DNA of 64,000 bases, taken from assembly GCF_002814095.1 (NCBI RefSeq), contig NZ_CP021913.1, positions 2,948,001 through 3,012,000 on the forward strand, given 5' to 3'. The position numbers were made by a program, and so were the translations under genes. The notes beneath the pieces are model-generated. The model did no database searches. It was not told the DNA's origin and worked only from the letters and a program-made list of their open reading frames with translations. Within the stretch, counting starts at the first letter, position 1, and each line of letters opens with the position of its first letter. Shown here piece after piece: positions 47,164 to 57,313 of the stretch. The DNA comes from Sagittula sp. P11. GTDB lineage: Bacteria > Pseudomonadota > Alphaproteobacteria > Rhodobacterales > Rhodobacteraceae.

Positions 47164-49842
47164 TCAAGGCAGGCGGCTTTGCACCCAGCGGTTCAGCCAG
47201 GCGAGGCCGGCCAGCGACAGCCCCAGCAGCAGGAAGGAGAACACCCGCGCCAGCCCGTCGAGGCCGGAGATGTCCAGGAGGAACACCTTCGCCACCGCCA
47301 CGGCGATCACCGCCATCCCGGCGCGGCGCAGCAGGTCGGACCGGCGTTGCAGCGCCCGGGTGAAGAGCGCGGCCCCCACCAGCAGGAGTGCGACGGTGTG
47401 GCTGTAGAGTTCCGGCTGGGTGATGCCCGCCGCGATCCCCATGGCGTCGCCGCCCTGCCAGAGGTGGCGGATCGCCATGCCCGCCCAGAACACCGTCAGC
47501 GCCGTGGCCGGGACCGCAAGACCGATGCGCAGCGCCTTCGGGCCGGAGAGGCGCGCGGCGCCCGCGGCCAGCGCCAGCGCGGGCAGGAGGTAGGCGGGGA
47601 TCAGCGTGTTGAGCAGCACCGGCCCCGCGACGGTCTGTCCGCCGAACAGCGGGTTGGCGAGGCTGAGGGCCGCCACCTCGAACCCCAGCGCGACGAGGCC
47701 GAAGATCACCGCGAGCGCGAGGCGCAGCAGGCGGAGCGGCCCGCCGCCGCCCATGCGCATGACCTGAGCCAGCGCGGCCAGCGTCCAGATCGTCGCGTGC
47801 AGGCCGGTGATCCAGTGCTCCTGCCCCGCGGCGTGGCCGGTCATGCCTTCGATCAGGTGGTAGAGCGTCAGCGATGCGGTCATGCCGCCTGCCGACCACG
47901 CGGCGCTTTCGAGGAAGAGCTTCGCGCGCGACCGGGCCTCCGGCAGGAGGGCGCGGGCGGCGAGCAGGGCGGCCAGCGTGCCGCCGTAGGTGAGGAACAT
48001 CTCGGCAAAGCCCACCTCCACCGCCCAGTCGAGGCCGGGGTCGGCCAGCAGCCGGTACCCCAGGGCGGCGATCCCGGCAGTGATGAAGCCGGTCATCGGC
48101 GCGAGGTCGAAGCGGCGGTCGAGCGCGGCGGCGGCCAGCACGGTGGCCGCCAGCGCGAGGGTCAGCGCCGCATCGGTGAGGATGACGGTCAGCGCAAAGG
48201 CGAGGCAGGCGAGCGCCGAGAGCGTGGCCAGCGCGGCGCGCAGCCGGTCCGTGCCGTCGATCCGGGCAAAGCGCGCGGCGAGCGCGGTCATCAGCCCGCC
48301 GAGCGCCAGCGCGTGCAGCGCCCAGGGCCAAGCGCCGATGAGAGTGGCGGGCTGCCACGTGACTTCGAGCGCGAGGCCGCCCAGCGGGGCGATCAGGGCG
48401 GCAGCGGCGGCCCAGTGGGCCTTGAACGGGTCGCCCTTCAGGCTGCGCAGCGCGGCGGCGAGCGTCAGGACCAGAGGTGCCAGCATGGCGAGGGTGACGG
48501 TGAGCGGCAGGCGCTGTTCGGTCAGACCTTCCTGCGCGTCGAGCGTGGCGAAGAGCGTGGTCAGGACGGCGCGGTTCAGCTCTGGCGCCAGCAGGAGGAG
48601 GAGGGTCGCGGCGACAGGCAGGACGGCGAGGTCCTGAAGGCCGGGCGCCCTGTGGGACCAGAGCGTCAGCGCCGCGCCGAGGAGCGTCGCGAGGGCCAGT
48701 GCGGTCCACCATGCGGTCAAGCCGAAGGTGGCCGAGCTGAGCAGCACGAGGGTCGAGGCCAGCGTGGCACCGGCGGCCAGCAGCGTCGGGAAGGCCGGGC
48801 GGGTCTTTTCCAGCGCTTGCAGGAGGCAGGGCGCGGCGTGATCGGGCGTCAGGCTACGCGCCGGGATCAGGATCGCCAGCACAGCCAGCAGCGTGGCGTG
48901 GACGGCGTAGGCGGTGGCCATCGTCTCGGTCGGTTCGGCGAGCAGCAGCAGCGCGCCGGTGGCAAACCCGCCGACGAGCGCCAGGACAGAGACCCAGGCC
49001 CAGCGGCGCAGCGTGTCGATACCGAGGCCGAGTGCGGCGAGGAGCGCGAAGTAGAGGAGGAGCCATTCGGGCTGATCGCTTTGGCCGCCGACGAGGAAGG
49101 GCGCGGCGAACCCGCCCGCAAGCCCGATGGCGGCCAGAAGCGGCCCGTTGATCCAGCCGAGGACCAGCCCGCCGAGGGCCGTGGCAAAGAGCAGCGCAAG
49201 CGCCGGGCCGGGGTCGATCAGCCCGTAGAGCAGGCGCGCGGCGAGGACGCCGCCCATCAGCGAGACGAGACCGGCGGACGAGAGGGTGGAGGGCAGGTAG
49301 GCGGTGGCGCTGTCCTCCGTGTCGCCGGAGCGGCGGCGGATTCGCTCTCCTCCGAAGATCAGGGCGGCGCCGAAGACGAGCGCGGCGGCGACCCGGGCAC
49401 GCGGGGTCAACAGGCCGGTTTCCACGCCGTATTGCACGAGGAAGATGCCCGCCAGCGCGAGGGAGACGGCGGCGATGGCGTAGAACCAGTTCTGCGCGAG
49501 CCAGCCGGTGAGGCGCGCCGCGATGGACGGGCCCTTCGGTTCGGGGGCGGGGGTCGCACGGGGCGACGCCGCGGGTTGGGGTGGTTGGGGCTGGGGTGGC
49601 GGCGCGGGCTCGGGTTCCGGCTCTGCGGGGCGTTCGGCGACGGCGGGCGCGGGCGTCGTTGCGGCTGCGAGGGTCTGGTCCGGCTGGTCCCGCCAGGGTG
49701 TCCGACCTGCGGTCAGGGTGTCGACCCTCTGGCGCAGTTCGGCCAGTTCCCGGAACAGGCGGGCCTGCCGGACGATGAGGACGATCACCACCACCGGCAG
49801 GGCCAGGAAGATGATGCCGACGAGGACGAGTAGGGCTTCCAC
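47164..49842 (-). CDS. DUF2339 large membrane protein
   Basis: This protein of about 892 residues starts at GTG 49842 (GGAG upstream); an upstream TTG at 49875 is possible. The N-terminus is one membrane segment (LLVLVGIIFLALPVVVIVLI), a short coiled stretch (RQARLFRELAELRQRVDTLT) and a Pro/Ala-rich linker. A DUF2339 body of over twenty hydrophobic segments follows, beginning LTGWLAQNWFYAIAAVSLAL. Function is unknown. Family members occur near envelope genes. Confidence 0.85.
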   Translation of the reverse strand: MEALLVLVGIIFLALPVVVIVLIVRQARLFRELAELRQRVDTLTAGRTPWRDQPDQTLAAATTPAPAVAERPAEPEPEPAPPPQPQPPQPAASPRATPAPEPKGPSIAARLTGWLAQNWFYAIAAVSLALAGIFLVQYGVETGLLTPRARVAAALVFGAALIFGGERIRRRSGDTEDSATAYLPSTLSSAGLVSLMGGVLAARLLYGLIDPGPALALLFATALGGLVLGWINGPLLAAIGLAGGFAAPFLVGGQSDQPEWLLLYFALLAALGLGIDTLRRWAWVSVLALVGGFATGALLLLAEPTETMATAYAVHATLLAVLAILIPARSLTPDHAAPCLLQALEKTRPAFPTLLAAGATLASTLVLLSSATFGLTAWWTALALATLLGAALTLWSHRAPGLQDLAVLPVAATLLLLLAPELNRAVLTTLFATLDAQEGLTEQRLPLTVTLAMLAPLVLTLAAALRSLKGDPFKAHWAAAAALIAPLGGLALEVTWQPATLIGAWPWALHALALGGLMTALAARFARIDGTDRLRAALATLSALACLAFALTVILTDAALTLALAATVLAAAALDRRFDLAPMTGFITAGIAALGYRLLADPGLDWAVEVGFAEMFLTYGGTLAALLAARALLPEARSRAKLFLESAAWSAGGMTASLTLYHLIEGMTGHAAGQEHWITGLHATIWTLAALAQVMRMGGGGPLRLLRLALAVIFGLVALGFEVAALSLANPLFGGQTVAGPVLLNTLIPAYLLPALALAAGAARLSGPKALRIGLAVPATALTVFWAGMAIRHLWQGGDAMGIAAGITQPELYSHTVALLLVGAALFTRALQRRSDLLRRAGMAVIAVAVAKVFLLDISGLDGLARVFSFLLLGLSLAGLAWLNRWVQSRLP

Positions 49843-49943
49843 GCGCTGCGCTCCGATTGTTCGTGGCGCACTCAATCACGCCGGGCGCGGCTTGGGAACC
49901 GGTGGGTTTCCTGACTTTTGGGCAGGGGGGGCGAACCCGCGCG

Positions 49944-49966
49944 TGCCGCGCGGAACCCCCACCCTA
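49944..49966 (-). repeat. Interspersed repeat unit at the end of ycjF
   Basis: On the minus strand GTAGGGTGGGGGTTCCGCGC resembles the unit at 27099-27121 and 30481-30503. The unit's TAG is the in-frame stop of the ycjF-like gene, so the repeat has been co-opted at the C-terminus. Confidence 0.45.
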
Positions 49967-50983
49967 CGGGGCGGTGCGCCCCTTGTCCTGCTGGAACAAC
50001 CCGCTCAGCGAGGAGCGCACGATGGAACGGACGGAGGGCCGCTTGCCCGGGCCGAAGGGCAGGGGGCGGCAGACCTCCATCGCGGCGACGCCCACGCGGG
50101 CGGTGAGGGCGCCGTTGACCATGCCCTCGCCGAAGCGGCGGGAGAGCTTGCCCAGGATTCCCGCGCCGAAGATCGGTTCCAGCATGTCGTCGCCCACCGC
50201 CACCGCGCCGGTGGCCACGAGGTGCGAGAAGACCGCGCGGGTAAGCCGCCAGCTGCCCAGAGTGCCGGAGCGTCCGCCGTAGATCTCCGCGATGCGGCGG
50301 ATCATCCGCAGGTTGGCGGTCAGCGCGGCGGCGACGTCGGCAAGGGCCAGCGGCACCAGCGCGGTGACGGCGGCGACCTGCCGGGCGGCGGCCTCCACCT
50401 CGCGCCGGGCCTGCAGGTCGAGAGGGGCGAGCAGTTCGTTTTCGGCGTGGGTGATGAGGCCCGAGGCATCGAAGATCTCGTCCCGGCGGGCGGCAAAGCG
50501 GTCGCGGCCCCAGCGCGTGTCCTCGCGCCCCTTGTAGAGGCCCACCAGCCTGTCGGAGAGGTCGCGAGCAAGGGCCAGATCGTCCTCGGCCAGTGCGGTG
50601 TCGGCCTGACGGTGCAGGGAGTCGATCTTCGACAGGCGGGCGAAGGCGGAGAGTTCCTTGACCACGATGGCCACACAGACCAGCAGGAAGGCGGCAAGGA
50701 GCGCGGTCACCGCCCAGCCGAGCGCCGGGTTGGCGGCGATCAGCCCGGTGGCGAAGTTCCACGCGGCGATGGAGACGAAGGTCCCCACGAGCGCGGCCAG
50801 CAGGCGCCAGAACCAGCGCGCGAGGGTGGAGACGCGTCGGGTGGTCAGGGCCGCGACGGTGGCCATGGCCGCCCCTTCGGGCGGCGGGGTCAGGTCGGGG
50901 ACGGGCGGAACCTCTGACGGGGAGGGGGCGGCGCTGTCGTCGTCGAGGTCGATGAGGACGGGGCCCTTGCGCGTGTCGGTCAT
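49964..50983 (-). CDS. ycjF: YcjF-family (DUF697) membrane protein
   Basis: This 339-residue protein of the YcjF/TIGR01620 type has a disordered acidic N-terminus (VLIDLDDDSAAPSPSEVPPV) and two membrane segments of about 60-115 (FWRLLAALVGTFVSIAAWNF, WAVTALLAAFLLVCVAIVVK). A DUF697 domain contains VTALVPLALADVAAALTANL and RMIRRIAEIYGGRSGTLGSW. YcjF and YcjX are usually neighbours and stress-induced; their joint role is not defined. Here a GNAT gene is placed between them. Its stop lies in a repeat unit. Confidence 0.88.
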   Translation of the reverse strand: MTDTRKGPVLIDLDDDSAAPSPSEVPPVPDLTPPPEGAAMATVAALTTRRVSTLARWFWRLLAALVGTFVSIAAWNFATGLIAANPALGWAVTALLAAFLLVCVAIVVKELSAFARLSKIDSLHRQADTALAEDDLALARDLSDRLVGLYKGREDTRWGRDRFAARRDEIFDASGLITHAENELLAPLDLQARREVEAAARQVAAVTALVPLALADVAAALTANLRMIRRIAEIYGGRSGTLGSWRLTRAVFSHLVATGAVAVGDDMLEPIFGAGILGKLSRRFGEGMVNGALTARVGVAAMEVCRPLPFGPGKRPSVRSIVRSSLSGLFQQDKGRTAP

Positions 50984-51136
50984 GGTTTGGATCCTGAAGC
51001 GGTGGAGCGGAGGGGCGTGGCCCCGTCGCGCGTGGCGCGACTCTCCCTTTGAAGCGGGCGTCCGGAGGGTGGCCCGTGAGTTTCGGCCTGCGAAATCCGG
51101 CCCGCGAAATCGGGCGGCCCGGTGCGGATGGTGCGG

Positions 51137-52117
51137 TCAGCCGGTGGTGTCTTTCCTGTCTGACGTGGCCTTCGCGTCCTTGCCGGTGCCAGTGCCGGAT
51201 GCCCCGGCCGTCCCGCCTTCGGCAGTCTTGCCCTTGTCCCCGGTGTCGTCCTCGGCCATGTCCGCGCGCGTCCAGAGAAAGCGTATGTCTGGCAGGCCTT
51301 CCTCGTTGTGATCGCCGTCCGATTCCTCCACCGGGCGGAAGCCTTCGCGGCGGTAGAAACGCTGCGCGCCGCGGTTGGCCTGCAGGGTCCAGAGTTCGAG
51401 GCTGTCGCACTTCGCCTTGGCGTCGTCGAGCAGCAGGGTGCCGATGCCGCTGCCCTGCGCCTCGGCGGCGATGTAGAGGCTGTGGATGTAGCCGCCGTCG
51501 CGGGCGATGAAGCCCGCGGGGGTGTAGTCGACCTCGGCCACCGTGACCCAGCCCTTGTCGATCATGCGGCCCGCGTGGGCGATGTCCTCGGCGCCGGTGT
51601 GGAGCCGGGGCATCCACGGCTGGCCCGCCACCGCGCGGGTGATCATGTCGCCGACACGGCCCGCGTCGAGCGGATGGCCCGGACGCAGGCTGACGATCGG
51701 ACCGGGCATCGGACCGGGCGCAGGGCCGGGGTCGCCGGGCAGGCCGGGGACCTCGGAGGGGATCTCCTGCGGCGGCAGGTCCGGCGCCGGGGTGCCCGGG
51801 ATCTCTGTCGGGTTGCCGGGCTGGTCCGGTTCGGGCGTGCCGGGCACTTCGTCCGGTGCGTCCGGCGGCAGGTCGTGGCCGGGATCGGAGGGATCGGGCA
51901 CGCCCGGCAGGTCGTCCGGGACCTCCTCGGGGGGCGTGTCCGGCGGCAGGTCCGGTTCGGGCGCGTCGGGCACCTCTTCGGGCCGCGGATCGGGCAGGTC
52001 GGGGGCGGGCGTACCCGGCTCTTCCGAGGGAGGCTGCTCCGGCGGCAGGTCGGGGTTCGGCTCGTCCCGTCCCCCTTCGTTGCGGGAGGAGGTGGGTTCG
52101 CGGGTCATGGCAGTCAT
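51137..52117 (-). CDS. GNAT acetyltransferase with long Pro-rich N-terminal region
   Basis: This 326-residue protein starts with about 140 residues of Pro/Glu/Asp-rich, low-complexity repeats (recurrent PDLPP, EEVPD, PGTPAPD). A GNAT domain (about 145-285) follows, with VTVAEVDYTPAGFIARDGGY, IHSLYIAAEAQGSGIGTLLL (acetyl-CoA loop QGSGIG) and LWTLQANRGAQRFYRREGFR. A low-complexity Asp/Gly/Lys tail ends it. The start was taken as ATG 52117 just after the ycjX stop. The acceptor is unknown. The N-terminal part may be a flexible tether; similar repeats can cause replication slippage. Confidence 0.72.
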   Translation of the reverse strand: MTAMTREPTSSRNEGGRDEPNPDLPPEQPPSEEPGTPAPDLPDPRPEEVPDAPEPDLPPDTPPEEVPDDLPGVPDPSDPGHDLPPDAPDEVPGTPEPDQPGNPTEIPGTPAPDLPPQEIPSEVPGLPGDPGPAPGPMPGPIVSLRPGHPLDAGRVGDMITRAVAGQPWMPRLHTGAEDIAHAGRMIDKGWVTVAEVDYTPAGFIARDGGYIHSLYIAAEAQGSGIGTLLLDDAKAKCDSLELWTLQANRGAQRFYRREGFRPVEESDGDHNEEGLPDIRFLWTRADMAEDDTGDKGKTAEGGTAGASGTGTGKDAKATSDRKDTTG

Positions 52118-52119
52118 CG

Positions 52120-53532
52120 TCACAGGCGGTCTCCGATCAGGAACTGGGCGGCGCGGTCGAGGCGGATGTGCGGCGGGCCCTCGCCGGGTTTCAACGTCAG
52201 CGGTGCGGGAGCGAAGGACATGATGGAATAATCCTGCCCCAGCCATTCGGAGGCGCCTTCGCGGGCAGGGGACAGCAGGTGCGCGGGATCCTCCGGCAAT
52301 TCGCCGGGATAGAAGGCCGCGCGCTTGCCAGTGTCCAGCAGGGTGCCGCGCACGCAGGGCAGGTCGCGGCCCTCGTGGGCGATGACCTCTTCGGTGGTGG
52401 CGCGCAGGGCGGCGAGCGACAGGGCCTGCGTGTCGGCCCCGGCAAAACGTGCGCGGTCGCGGGCGTCGCGGGTCAGCGCCTCCATCACCGCGGTCAGGCG
52501 GGCGTGCTGGGTGTGGTGCAGGTGGTCGGCCTTGGTCGCGGCAAAGAGGATGCGGTCGATCCGCCGTCCGAGGAAGAGCTGCGTCAGGAAGGACGAGGCG
52601 CCGGGGCGGAAGGCGGTCAGGATGTCGGCCAGCGTGCGCCGCAGGTCCTCGACGGCGCGGGGGCCTGCATGGATCGCGCCGAGCGCGTCGACCAGCACGA
52701 TCTGCCGGTCGAGCCGGGCAAAGTGGTCCTGGAAGAAGGGTTTGACCACGCGGGACTTGTAGGCGTCGAAGCGGCGCTCGAACTCCCGGTAGAGCGAGCC
52801 GCGCGATGCATTGACCGGCGGCAGGGGCGCGAAGGTCAGGACGGGGGAGCCGGCCAGGTCGCCGGGCAGAAGGAAGCGCCCCGGCCCGCAGTCGGAGAAG
52901 CCGTCGCGGCGGGCGGCGTTCTGCGCCTCCGTGTAGGCCTTGGCCAGACGCTGCGCCACGGGTTCGTCGAGCTTCGCCTCCGCCGCCTCGGTGGTGGCCA
53001 TGGGCAGGAAACCGCCGGGATCGGGGCGGCGGGTCATGCGGTCCAGCATGTGTTCGGACCACTGGGCGTAGGACTTCTCCATCAGGCCGAGGTCCAGCAG
53101 CCATTCGCCGGGATAGTCGATGATGTCGAGGTGCAGGGTGCGCGGGCCCTGCAGTCCCGACAGGAGGCCCTGCGGACGCACCTTCAGCGACAGGCGCAGC
53201 TCCGACACGGCGCGTGTGCTGTCCGGCCAGCGCGGTTCGCGCGCGGTGAGCGCGGCGAGGTGGGTCTCGTAGTCGAAACGCGGGATGGTGTCGTCGGGCT
53301 GCGGCTGCAAAAAGGCGGTGAGGATGCGGCCCTCGGACTGCGCGACAAGCCCCGGCATCCGGGCGCGGTCCATCAGGTTCGCCACGAGCGAGGTGATGAA
53401 CACCGTTTTCCCGGCCCGCGACAGCCCGGTCACACCGAGGCGCAGGGTGGGTTCGAAGAAGGTCTCCGAGATCGTGCTGGTTGCGCTGTCTATGCCCCGG
53501 GCGAGGCCGTCGGCGAGAGTGGTCAGGACCAT
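52120..53532 (-). CDS. ycjX: YcjX-family P-loop protein
   Basis: This 470-residue YcjX/DUF463 protein shows Walker A GLSRAGKTVFITSL (about 36-49), LHLDIIDYPGEWLLDL, the DxxG-like IVLVDALGAIHAG, and FAATKADHLHHTQHARL as the TKAD specificity motif. It is a stress-inducible GTPase-like protein in E. coli. It starts at ATG 53532 and is first in the ycjX-GNAT-ycjF cluster. It presumably functions with the membrane protein YcjF. Confidence 0.92.
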   Translation of the reverse strand: MVLTTLADGLARGIDSATSTISETFFEPTLRLGVTGLSRAGKTVFITSLVANLMDRARMPGLVAQSEGRILTAFLQPQPDDTIPRFDYETHLAALTAREPRWPDSTRAVSELRLSLKVRPQGLLSGLQGPRTLHLDIIDYPGEWLLDLGLMEKSYAQWSEHMLDRMTRRPDPGGFLPMATTEAAEAKLDEPVAQRLAKAYTEAQNAARRDGFSDCGPGRFLLPGDLAGSPVLTFAPLPPVNASRGSLYREFERRFDAYKSRVVKPFFQDHFARLDRQIVLVDALGAIHAGPRAVEDLRRTLADILTAFRPGASSFLTQLFLGRRIDRILFAATKADHLHHTQHARLTAVMEALTRDARDRARFAGADTQALSLAALRATTEEVIAHEGRDLPCVRGTLLDTGKRAAFYPGELPEDPAHLLSPAREGASEWLGQDYSIMSFAPAPLTLKPGEGPPHIRLDRAAQFLIGDRL

Positions 53533-53655
53533 GGGAGCCTTTGCAGTTGTTCGTTCTGAACTTAGGGTGCTGAGGCGGCCGCTGCCAGTGTCTTGCTTGG
53601 TCTTGCCGGTCGTGCGGGTGTAGACGCCGCCCGCGGGCCGCGCTAAGCGGCGCAC

Positions 53656-54426
53656 ATGCCAAGATACGCATTGCTCGTGGAATATGATGGCCGCCCGTTT
53701 GCGGGGTGGCAGCGCCAGGCGGCGCAGCCTTCGGTGCAGCAGGCCATCGAGGAGGCGCTGGCGCGGCTGGAGCCCGGCCCGTTCACCATCGCCGGGGCAG
53801 GGCGCACCGATGCGGGCGTGCATGCGCGCGGGCAGGTGGCGCAGTGCGACATGGCGAAGGACTGGGATCCGTTCCGGCTGTCGGAGGCGCTGAATTTCCA
53901 TCTGAAGCCCGCGCCGGTGGCGATCCGGGCCTGCGCGCGGGTGGCCGACGACTGGCACGCGCGGTTCTCGGCGGTGGAACGGCGCTACCTGTTCCGCATC
54001 CTGATGCGCCGTGCGCCTGCCACGCTGGAAGAGGGGCAGGTCTGGCGGGTCATGCATCCGCTCGACGTGGAAGCGATGCGCGCGGGCGCGGCCTACCTTG
54101 TGGGGCGGCACGACTTCACCACCTTCCGGTCGGTGATGTGCCAGGCGAAATCGCCGGTCAAGACGCTGGATTCGCTGGAGATCGAGGCGGTGGACGGTCC
54201 CGCCGGGCCGGAGGTCCGGTTCTCTCTGCGCGCCCGGTCCTTCCTGCACAACCAGGTGCGATCCTTCGTCGGCACGCTGGAGCGGGTTGGCGCCGGAGCC
54301 TGGACGCCCGAACGGGTGCGCGAGGCGCTTGAGGCCCGCGACCGCGCCGCCTGCGGGCCGGTCTGCCCGCCGCAGGGGTTGTACCTGACAGGTGTCGGCT
54401 ACCCGGAGGACCCGTTCGGGGGGTAA
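53656..54426 (+). CDS. truA: tRNA pseudouridine(38-40) synthase TruA
   Basis: This 256-residue TruA has the catalytic Asp in [15 protein letters not shown] (about D52). It opens with [20 protein letters not shown] and has [20 protein letters not shown] and [19 protein letters not shown]. It isomerises uridines in the anticodon arm. It is divergent from ycjX (123 bases) and has no operon partner downstream. All catalytic motifs are intact. Confidence 0.96.
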   Translation: MPRYALLVEYDGRPFAGWQRQAAQPSVQQAIEEALARLEPGPFTIAGAGRTDAGVHARGQVAQCDMAKDWDPFRLSEALNFHLKPAPVAIRACARVADDWHARFSAVERRYLFRILMRRAPATLEEGQVWRVMHPLDVEAMRAGAAYLVGRHDFTTFRSVMCQAKSPVKTLDSLEIEAVDGPAGPEVRFSLRARSFLHNQVRSFVGTLERVGAGAWTPERVREALEARDRAACGPVCPPQGLYLTGVGYPEDPFGG

Positions 54427-54701
54427 GCGCCATTTGGTTGTGCGCGTGTCGGTCAACTGGCTGTTAAGCGCGTCTGTCCCAGTCGGCCGTGCAGTTCTCG
54501 GAGGTCTTGCCAAGTGCGCGTCCTGTTCGTGCGGCATCCGCTGCCGCTGCCGCTGGTGGCCGGGCTGGGGATTGCCGCCAACACGGCGCTGATCCGGTTC
54601 CAGGGTCGGTCATGCCGTAAGCGCCAAGGGCCGCGGTTATTGCACCCGTTCGCCCGCCGTGATGGGATGACCGCAAACAACGGCAACCGGGGAGAACGGC
54701 C

Positions 54702-55838
54702 ATGACAGGCGTCACGCAAGAGGACATCGCCGCTGCGCGCGACCTGCGGCACAGGCTGCACCGCGCGCCCGACCTCTCGGGCGAGGAATCCGCCACCGCG
54801 GCGATCATCGCCGACCACCTGCAGGCGCTCCAGCCCGCCGCGCTGACCACCGGCCTTGGCGGCACCGGCGTTGCCGCCACCTTCGGCACGGGCGACCGCG
54901 GCCTGCTGATCCGCTGCGAACTGGACGCGCTGCCGATCGTCGAGACCGGGCAGCCCGCTTGGCGCTCCGAACGCGAGGGCGTGGCGCATCTTTGCGGTCA
55001 CGACGGCCACATGGCGGTGCTGTACGCCGTGGCCCGCGTCCTGTCGCGGCAGCCGCCCGACACGCGCGTGATCCTGCTGTTCCAGCCCGCCGAGGAAACC
55101 GGGCAGGGCGCCCGCGCGGTGATCGAGGATGCCCGCTTCGACACGCTCGGCGCGGACATGGCGGTGTCGCTGCACAACATGCCCGGCCTGCCGCTGGGCG
55201 CCGTCGCGCTGCAGGAGGGGCCGGTCAACTGCGCCTCGCGCGGGCTGCGCGTGCGCCTTTCGGGACGCACGGCCCACGCATCAGAGCCGGAAAAGGGCGT
55301 CTCTCCCGGTCTGGCGCTGGCCCGGCTTATCGCCGATTTCGGCGCGCTGAGCCGCGACCTGCCGACCGAACATCCCGACTTCCGGCTGGCGACCGTGACC
55401 CACGCCCGGCTGGGCGTTCCGGCGTTCGGCGTGGCGCCGGGCGAGGGCGAGATCATGGTGACCCTGCGCACCCTCTTCGACGACCGCATGGCCGCGCTGG
55501 AGGCGGAGGCCCGCGCGCTGGTTGCAAGGGCCGCCACGGGGCTGACCGCGGACATCACGGTGCACGAGGCCTTCGGTCATTGCGTGAACGCGCCCGAGGC
55601 CGTCGCCCTGCTGGAGCGCGCCACCCAGGGCTGCCGCCGCGTGTCCGAAGGAATGCCCATGCGCGCCTCCGAGGACTTCGGCCGCTTCGGCGCGGACATG
55701 CCGGCGGCGATGCTCTTCCTCGGGGCGGGGGAAACCTGCCCGCCGCTGCACGCCCCCGACTACGACTTCCCCGACGCACTGATCGGCACCGGCGCAGACA
55801 TCTTCCTGCGCGCCGCCGCCGGTTTCGCCGCGCGCTGA
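54702..55838 (+). CDS. M20D amidohydrolase (hippurate / IAA-amino-acid hydrolase-like)
   Basis: This 378-residue metallo-amidohydrolase of the M20D family shows LRHRLHRAPDLSGEESATAA, LLIRCELDALPIVET (metal Asp), HLCGHDGHMAVLYA (metal Cys/His), FQPAEETGQGARAVIEDARF (metal Glu and catalytic Glu) and VSLHNMPGLPLG. It hydrolyses N-acyl amino acids, for example N-acetyl or indoleacetyl conjugates; the substrate is unknown. GGGGAG precedes ATG 54702. It is followed by argD after 217 bases, so a link to acetylornithine is possible but unproven. Confidence 0.88.
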   Translation: MTGVTQEDIAAARDLRHRLHRAPDLSGEESATAAIIADHLQALQPAALTTGLGGTGVAATFGTGDRGLLIRCELDALPIVETGQPAWRSEREGVAHLCGHDGHMAVLYAVARVLSRQPPDTRVILLFQPAEETGQGARAVIEDARFDTLGADMAVSLHNMPGLPLGAVALQEGPVNCASRGLRVRLSGRTAHASEPEKGVSPGLALARLIADFGALSRDLPTEHPDFRLATVTHARLGVPAFGVAPGEGEIMVTLRTLFDDRMAALEAEARALVARAATGLTADITVHEAFGHCVNAPEAVALLERATQGCRRVSEGMPMRASEDFGRFGADMPAAMLFLGAGETCPPLHAPDYDFPDALIGTGADIFLRAAAGFAAR

Positions 55839-56055
55839 ACAGGGCCGCCCTCTCAAATCGCTTGCTTTCCGCGCCGGAACCGGTCAAAGACGCGCCATGA
55901 TGCAAAAGACGATCATCCGACGAGCCTGAGCTCTTCTCCGCGTGCCTTTCCGGTGCGCCCGTCGTCCTGCGTCACCTTCCCGAGAACCGGTCCGTCTTGA
56001 CTAAAGCCTGTGGGCTTGCCACCAATCGGACCTCTATTTCCAGAGGACATGAGCC

Positions 56056-57237
56056 ATGATCCCTTCCGTTCTGCCGACCTACAACCGCGCGCCCCTGCAC
56101 TTCGTGAAGGGCGAGGGCGCCTGGCTGATCGAGGAGGACGGGCGCCGATTCCTCGACCTCGGCAGCGGCATCGCGGTGAACGCCCTGGGCCATGCCAACC
56201 CCGATCTGGTCGCCGCGCTGACCGAGCAGGCGTCGAAGCTCTGGCACGTGTCGAACCTCTACGAGATCCCGCAGCAGCAGGCGCTGGCCGACAAGCTGGT
56301 CGAGGTCACCTTCGCCGACACGGTGTTCTTCACGAACTCCGGCACGGAGGCCTGCGAACTGGCGGTCAAGATGGCCCGCAAGTACTGGTACGAGAAGGGC
56401 GAGAAGGAAAAGGTCGAGATCCTGACCTTCTCCGGCTGCTTCCATGGCCGGTCCTCCGCGGCCATCGCGGCCTCCGGGTCGGAGAAGATGGTCAAGGGCT
56501 TCGGCCCGGTGCTCGACGGTTTCATCCACCTCGACTGGGGCGATCATGACGCGCTGCACGCCGCGATCACCGAAAAGACCGCCGCGATCCTGATCGAGCC
56601 GGTGCAGGGCGAAGGCGGCATCCGCCCGCTGCCCGACCAGTGCCTGAAAGGCCTGCGCACGCTCTGCGACGAAAAGGGCGTGCTCCTGATCCTCGACGAG
56701 GTGCAGTGCGGCGTCGGCCGGACCGGACGTCTTTTCGCGCATGAATGGGCGGGCATCACACCGGACATCATGATGGTCGCAAAAGGCATCGGCGGGGGCT
56801 TCCCCCTGGGCGCCGTGCTGGCCACCGAGGAGGCCGCCAGCGGCATGGTCGCGGGCACCCACGGATCGACCTACGGCGGCAACCCGCTGGGCTGCGCCGT
56901 GGGCAAGGCGGTGATCGACCGGATCTCCGACCCGGCCTTCCTCGAGACGGTGAACGCCCGCGCGGGCCTCCTGCGCCAGAAGCTCGAAGGGCTCATCGCC
57001 GCCCACCCCGACACCTTCGAGGAGGTGCGCGGCATGGGCCTGATGCTGGGTCTCAAGTGCACCGCCAAGGCCGCCGCCGCCGACGTGGTGAAGGCGGGCT
57101 ACGCCGCAGAGGTCATCACCGTGCCCGCCGCCGACAACGTCGTGCGCCTGCTGCCGCCGCTGAACATCACCGAGGCGGAAATCGCCGAGGCGCTCGACCG
57201 CCTCGACAAGGCCGCGACCGCCTTCGAAGCCGCCTGA
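56056..57237 (+). CDS. argD: Acetylornithine aminotransferase ArgD
   Basis: This 393-residue PLP-dependent class III aminotransferase shows [64 protein letters not shown] and the PLP lysine in [15 protein letters not shown]. It converts N-acetylglutamate semialdehyde to acetylornithine. Next to argF it is the arginine biosynthesis pair typical of Rhodobacteraceae. The start ATG 56056 is preceded by GAGGACATGAGCC. Confidence 0.95.
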   Translation: MIPSVLPTYNRAPLHFVKGEGAWLIEEDGRRFLDLGSGIAVNALGHANPDLVAALTEQASKLWHVSNLYEIPQQQALADKLVEVTFADTVFFTNSGTEACELAVKMARKYWYEKGEKEKVEILTFSGCFHGRSSAAIAASGSEKMVKGFGPVLDGFIHLDWGDHDALHAAITEKTAAILIEPVQGEGGIRPLPDQCLKGLRTLCDEKGVLLILDEVQCGVGRTGRLFAHEWAGITPDIMMVAKGIGGGFPLGAVLATEEAASGMVAGTHGSTYGGNPLGCAVGKAVIDRISDPAFLETVNARAGLLRQKLEGLIAAHPDTFEEVRGMGLMLGLKCTAKAAAADVVKAGYAAEVITVPAADNVVRLLPPLNITEAEIAEALDRLDKAATAFEAA

Positions 57238-57267
57238 TCTTCATCTTGGCAAAAATACCCTCGGGGT

Positions 57268-57284
57268 CCGGGGCAGCGCCCCGG
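57268..57284. terminator. Hairpin between argD and argF
   Basis: CCGGGGC-AGC-GCCCCGG is a perfect seven-base stem. The neighbouring sequence (GGCAAAAATACCCTCGGGG) is common in Rhodobacteraceae intergenic DNA. No T-run follows, so it may not terminate transcription. Confidence 0.4.
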
Positions 57285-57313
57285 TTCCTCCGCAAGAGCA
57301 AAGAATTCGACCG

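Noticed and set aside
54427-54705. 63-codon ORF between truA and the amidohydrolase
   Set aside because: No ribosome site or domain; its 3' end overlaps the amidohydrolase start. The 275-base gap appears to hold only a promoter region.
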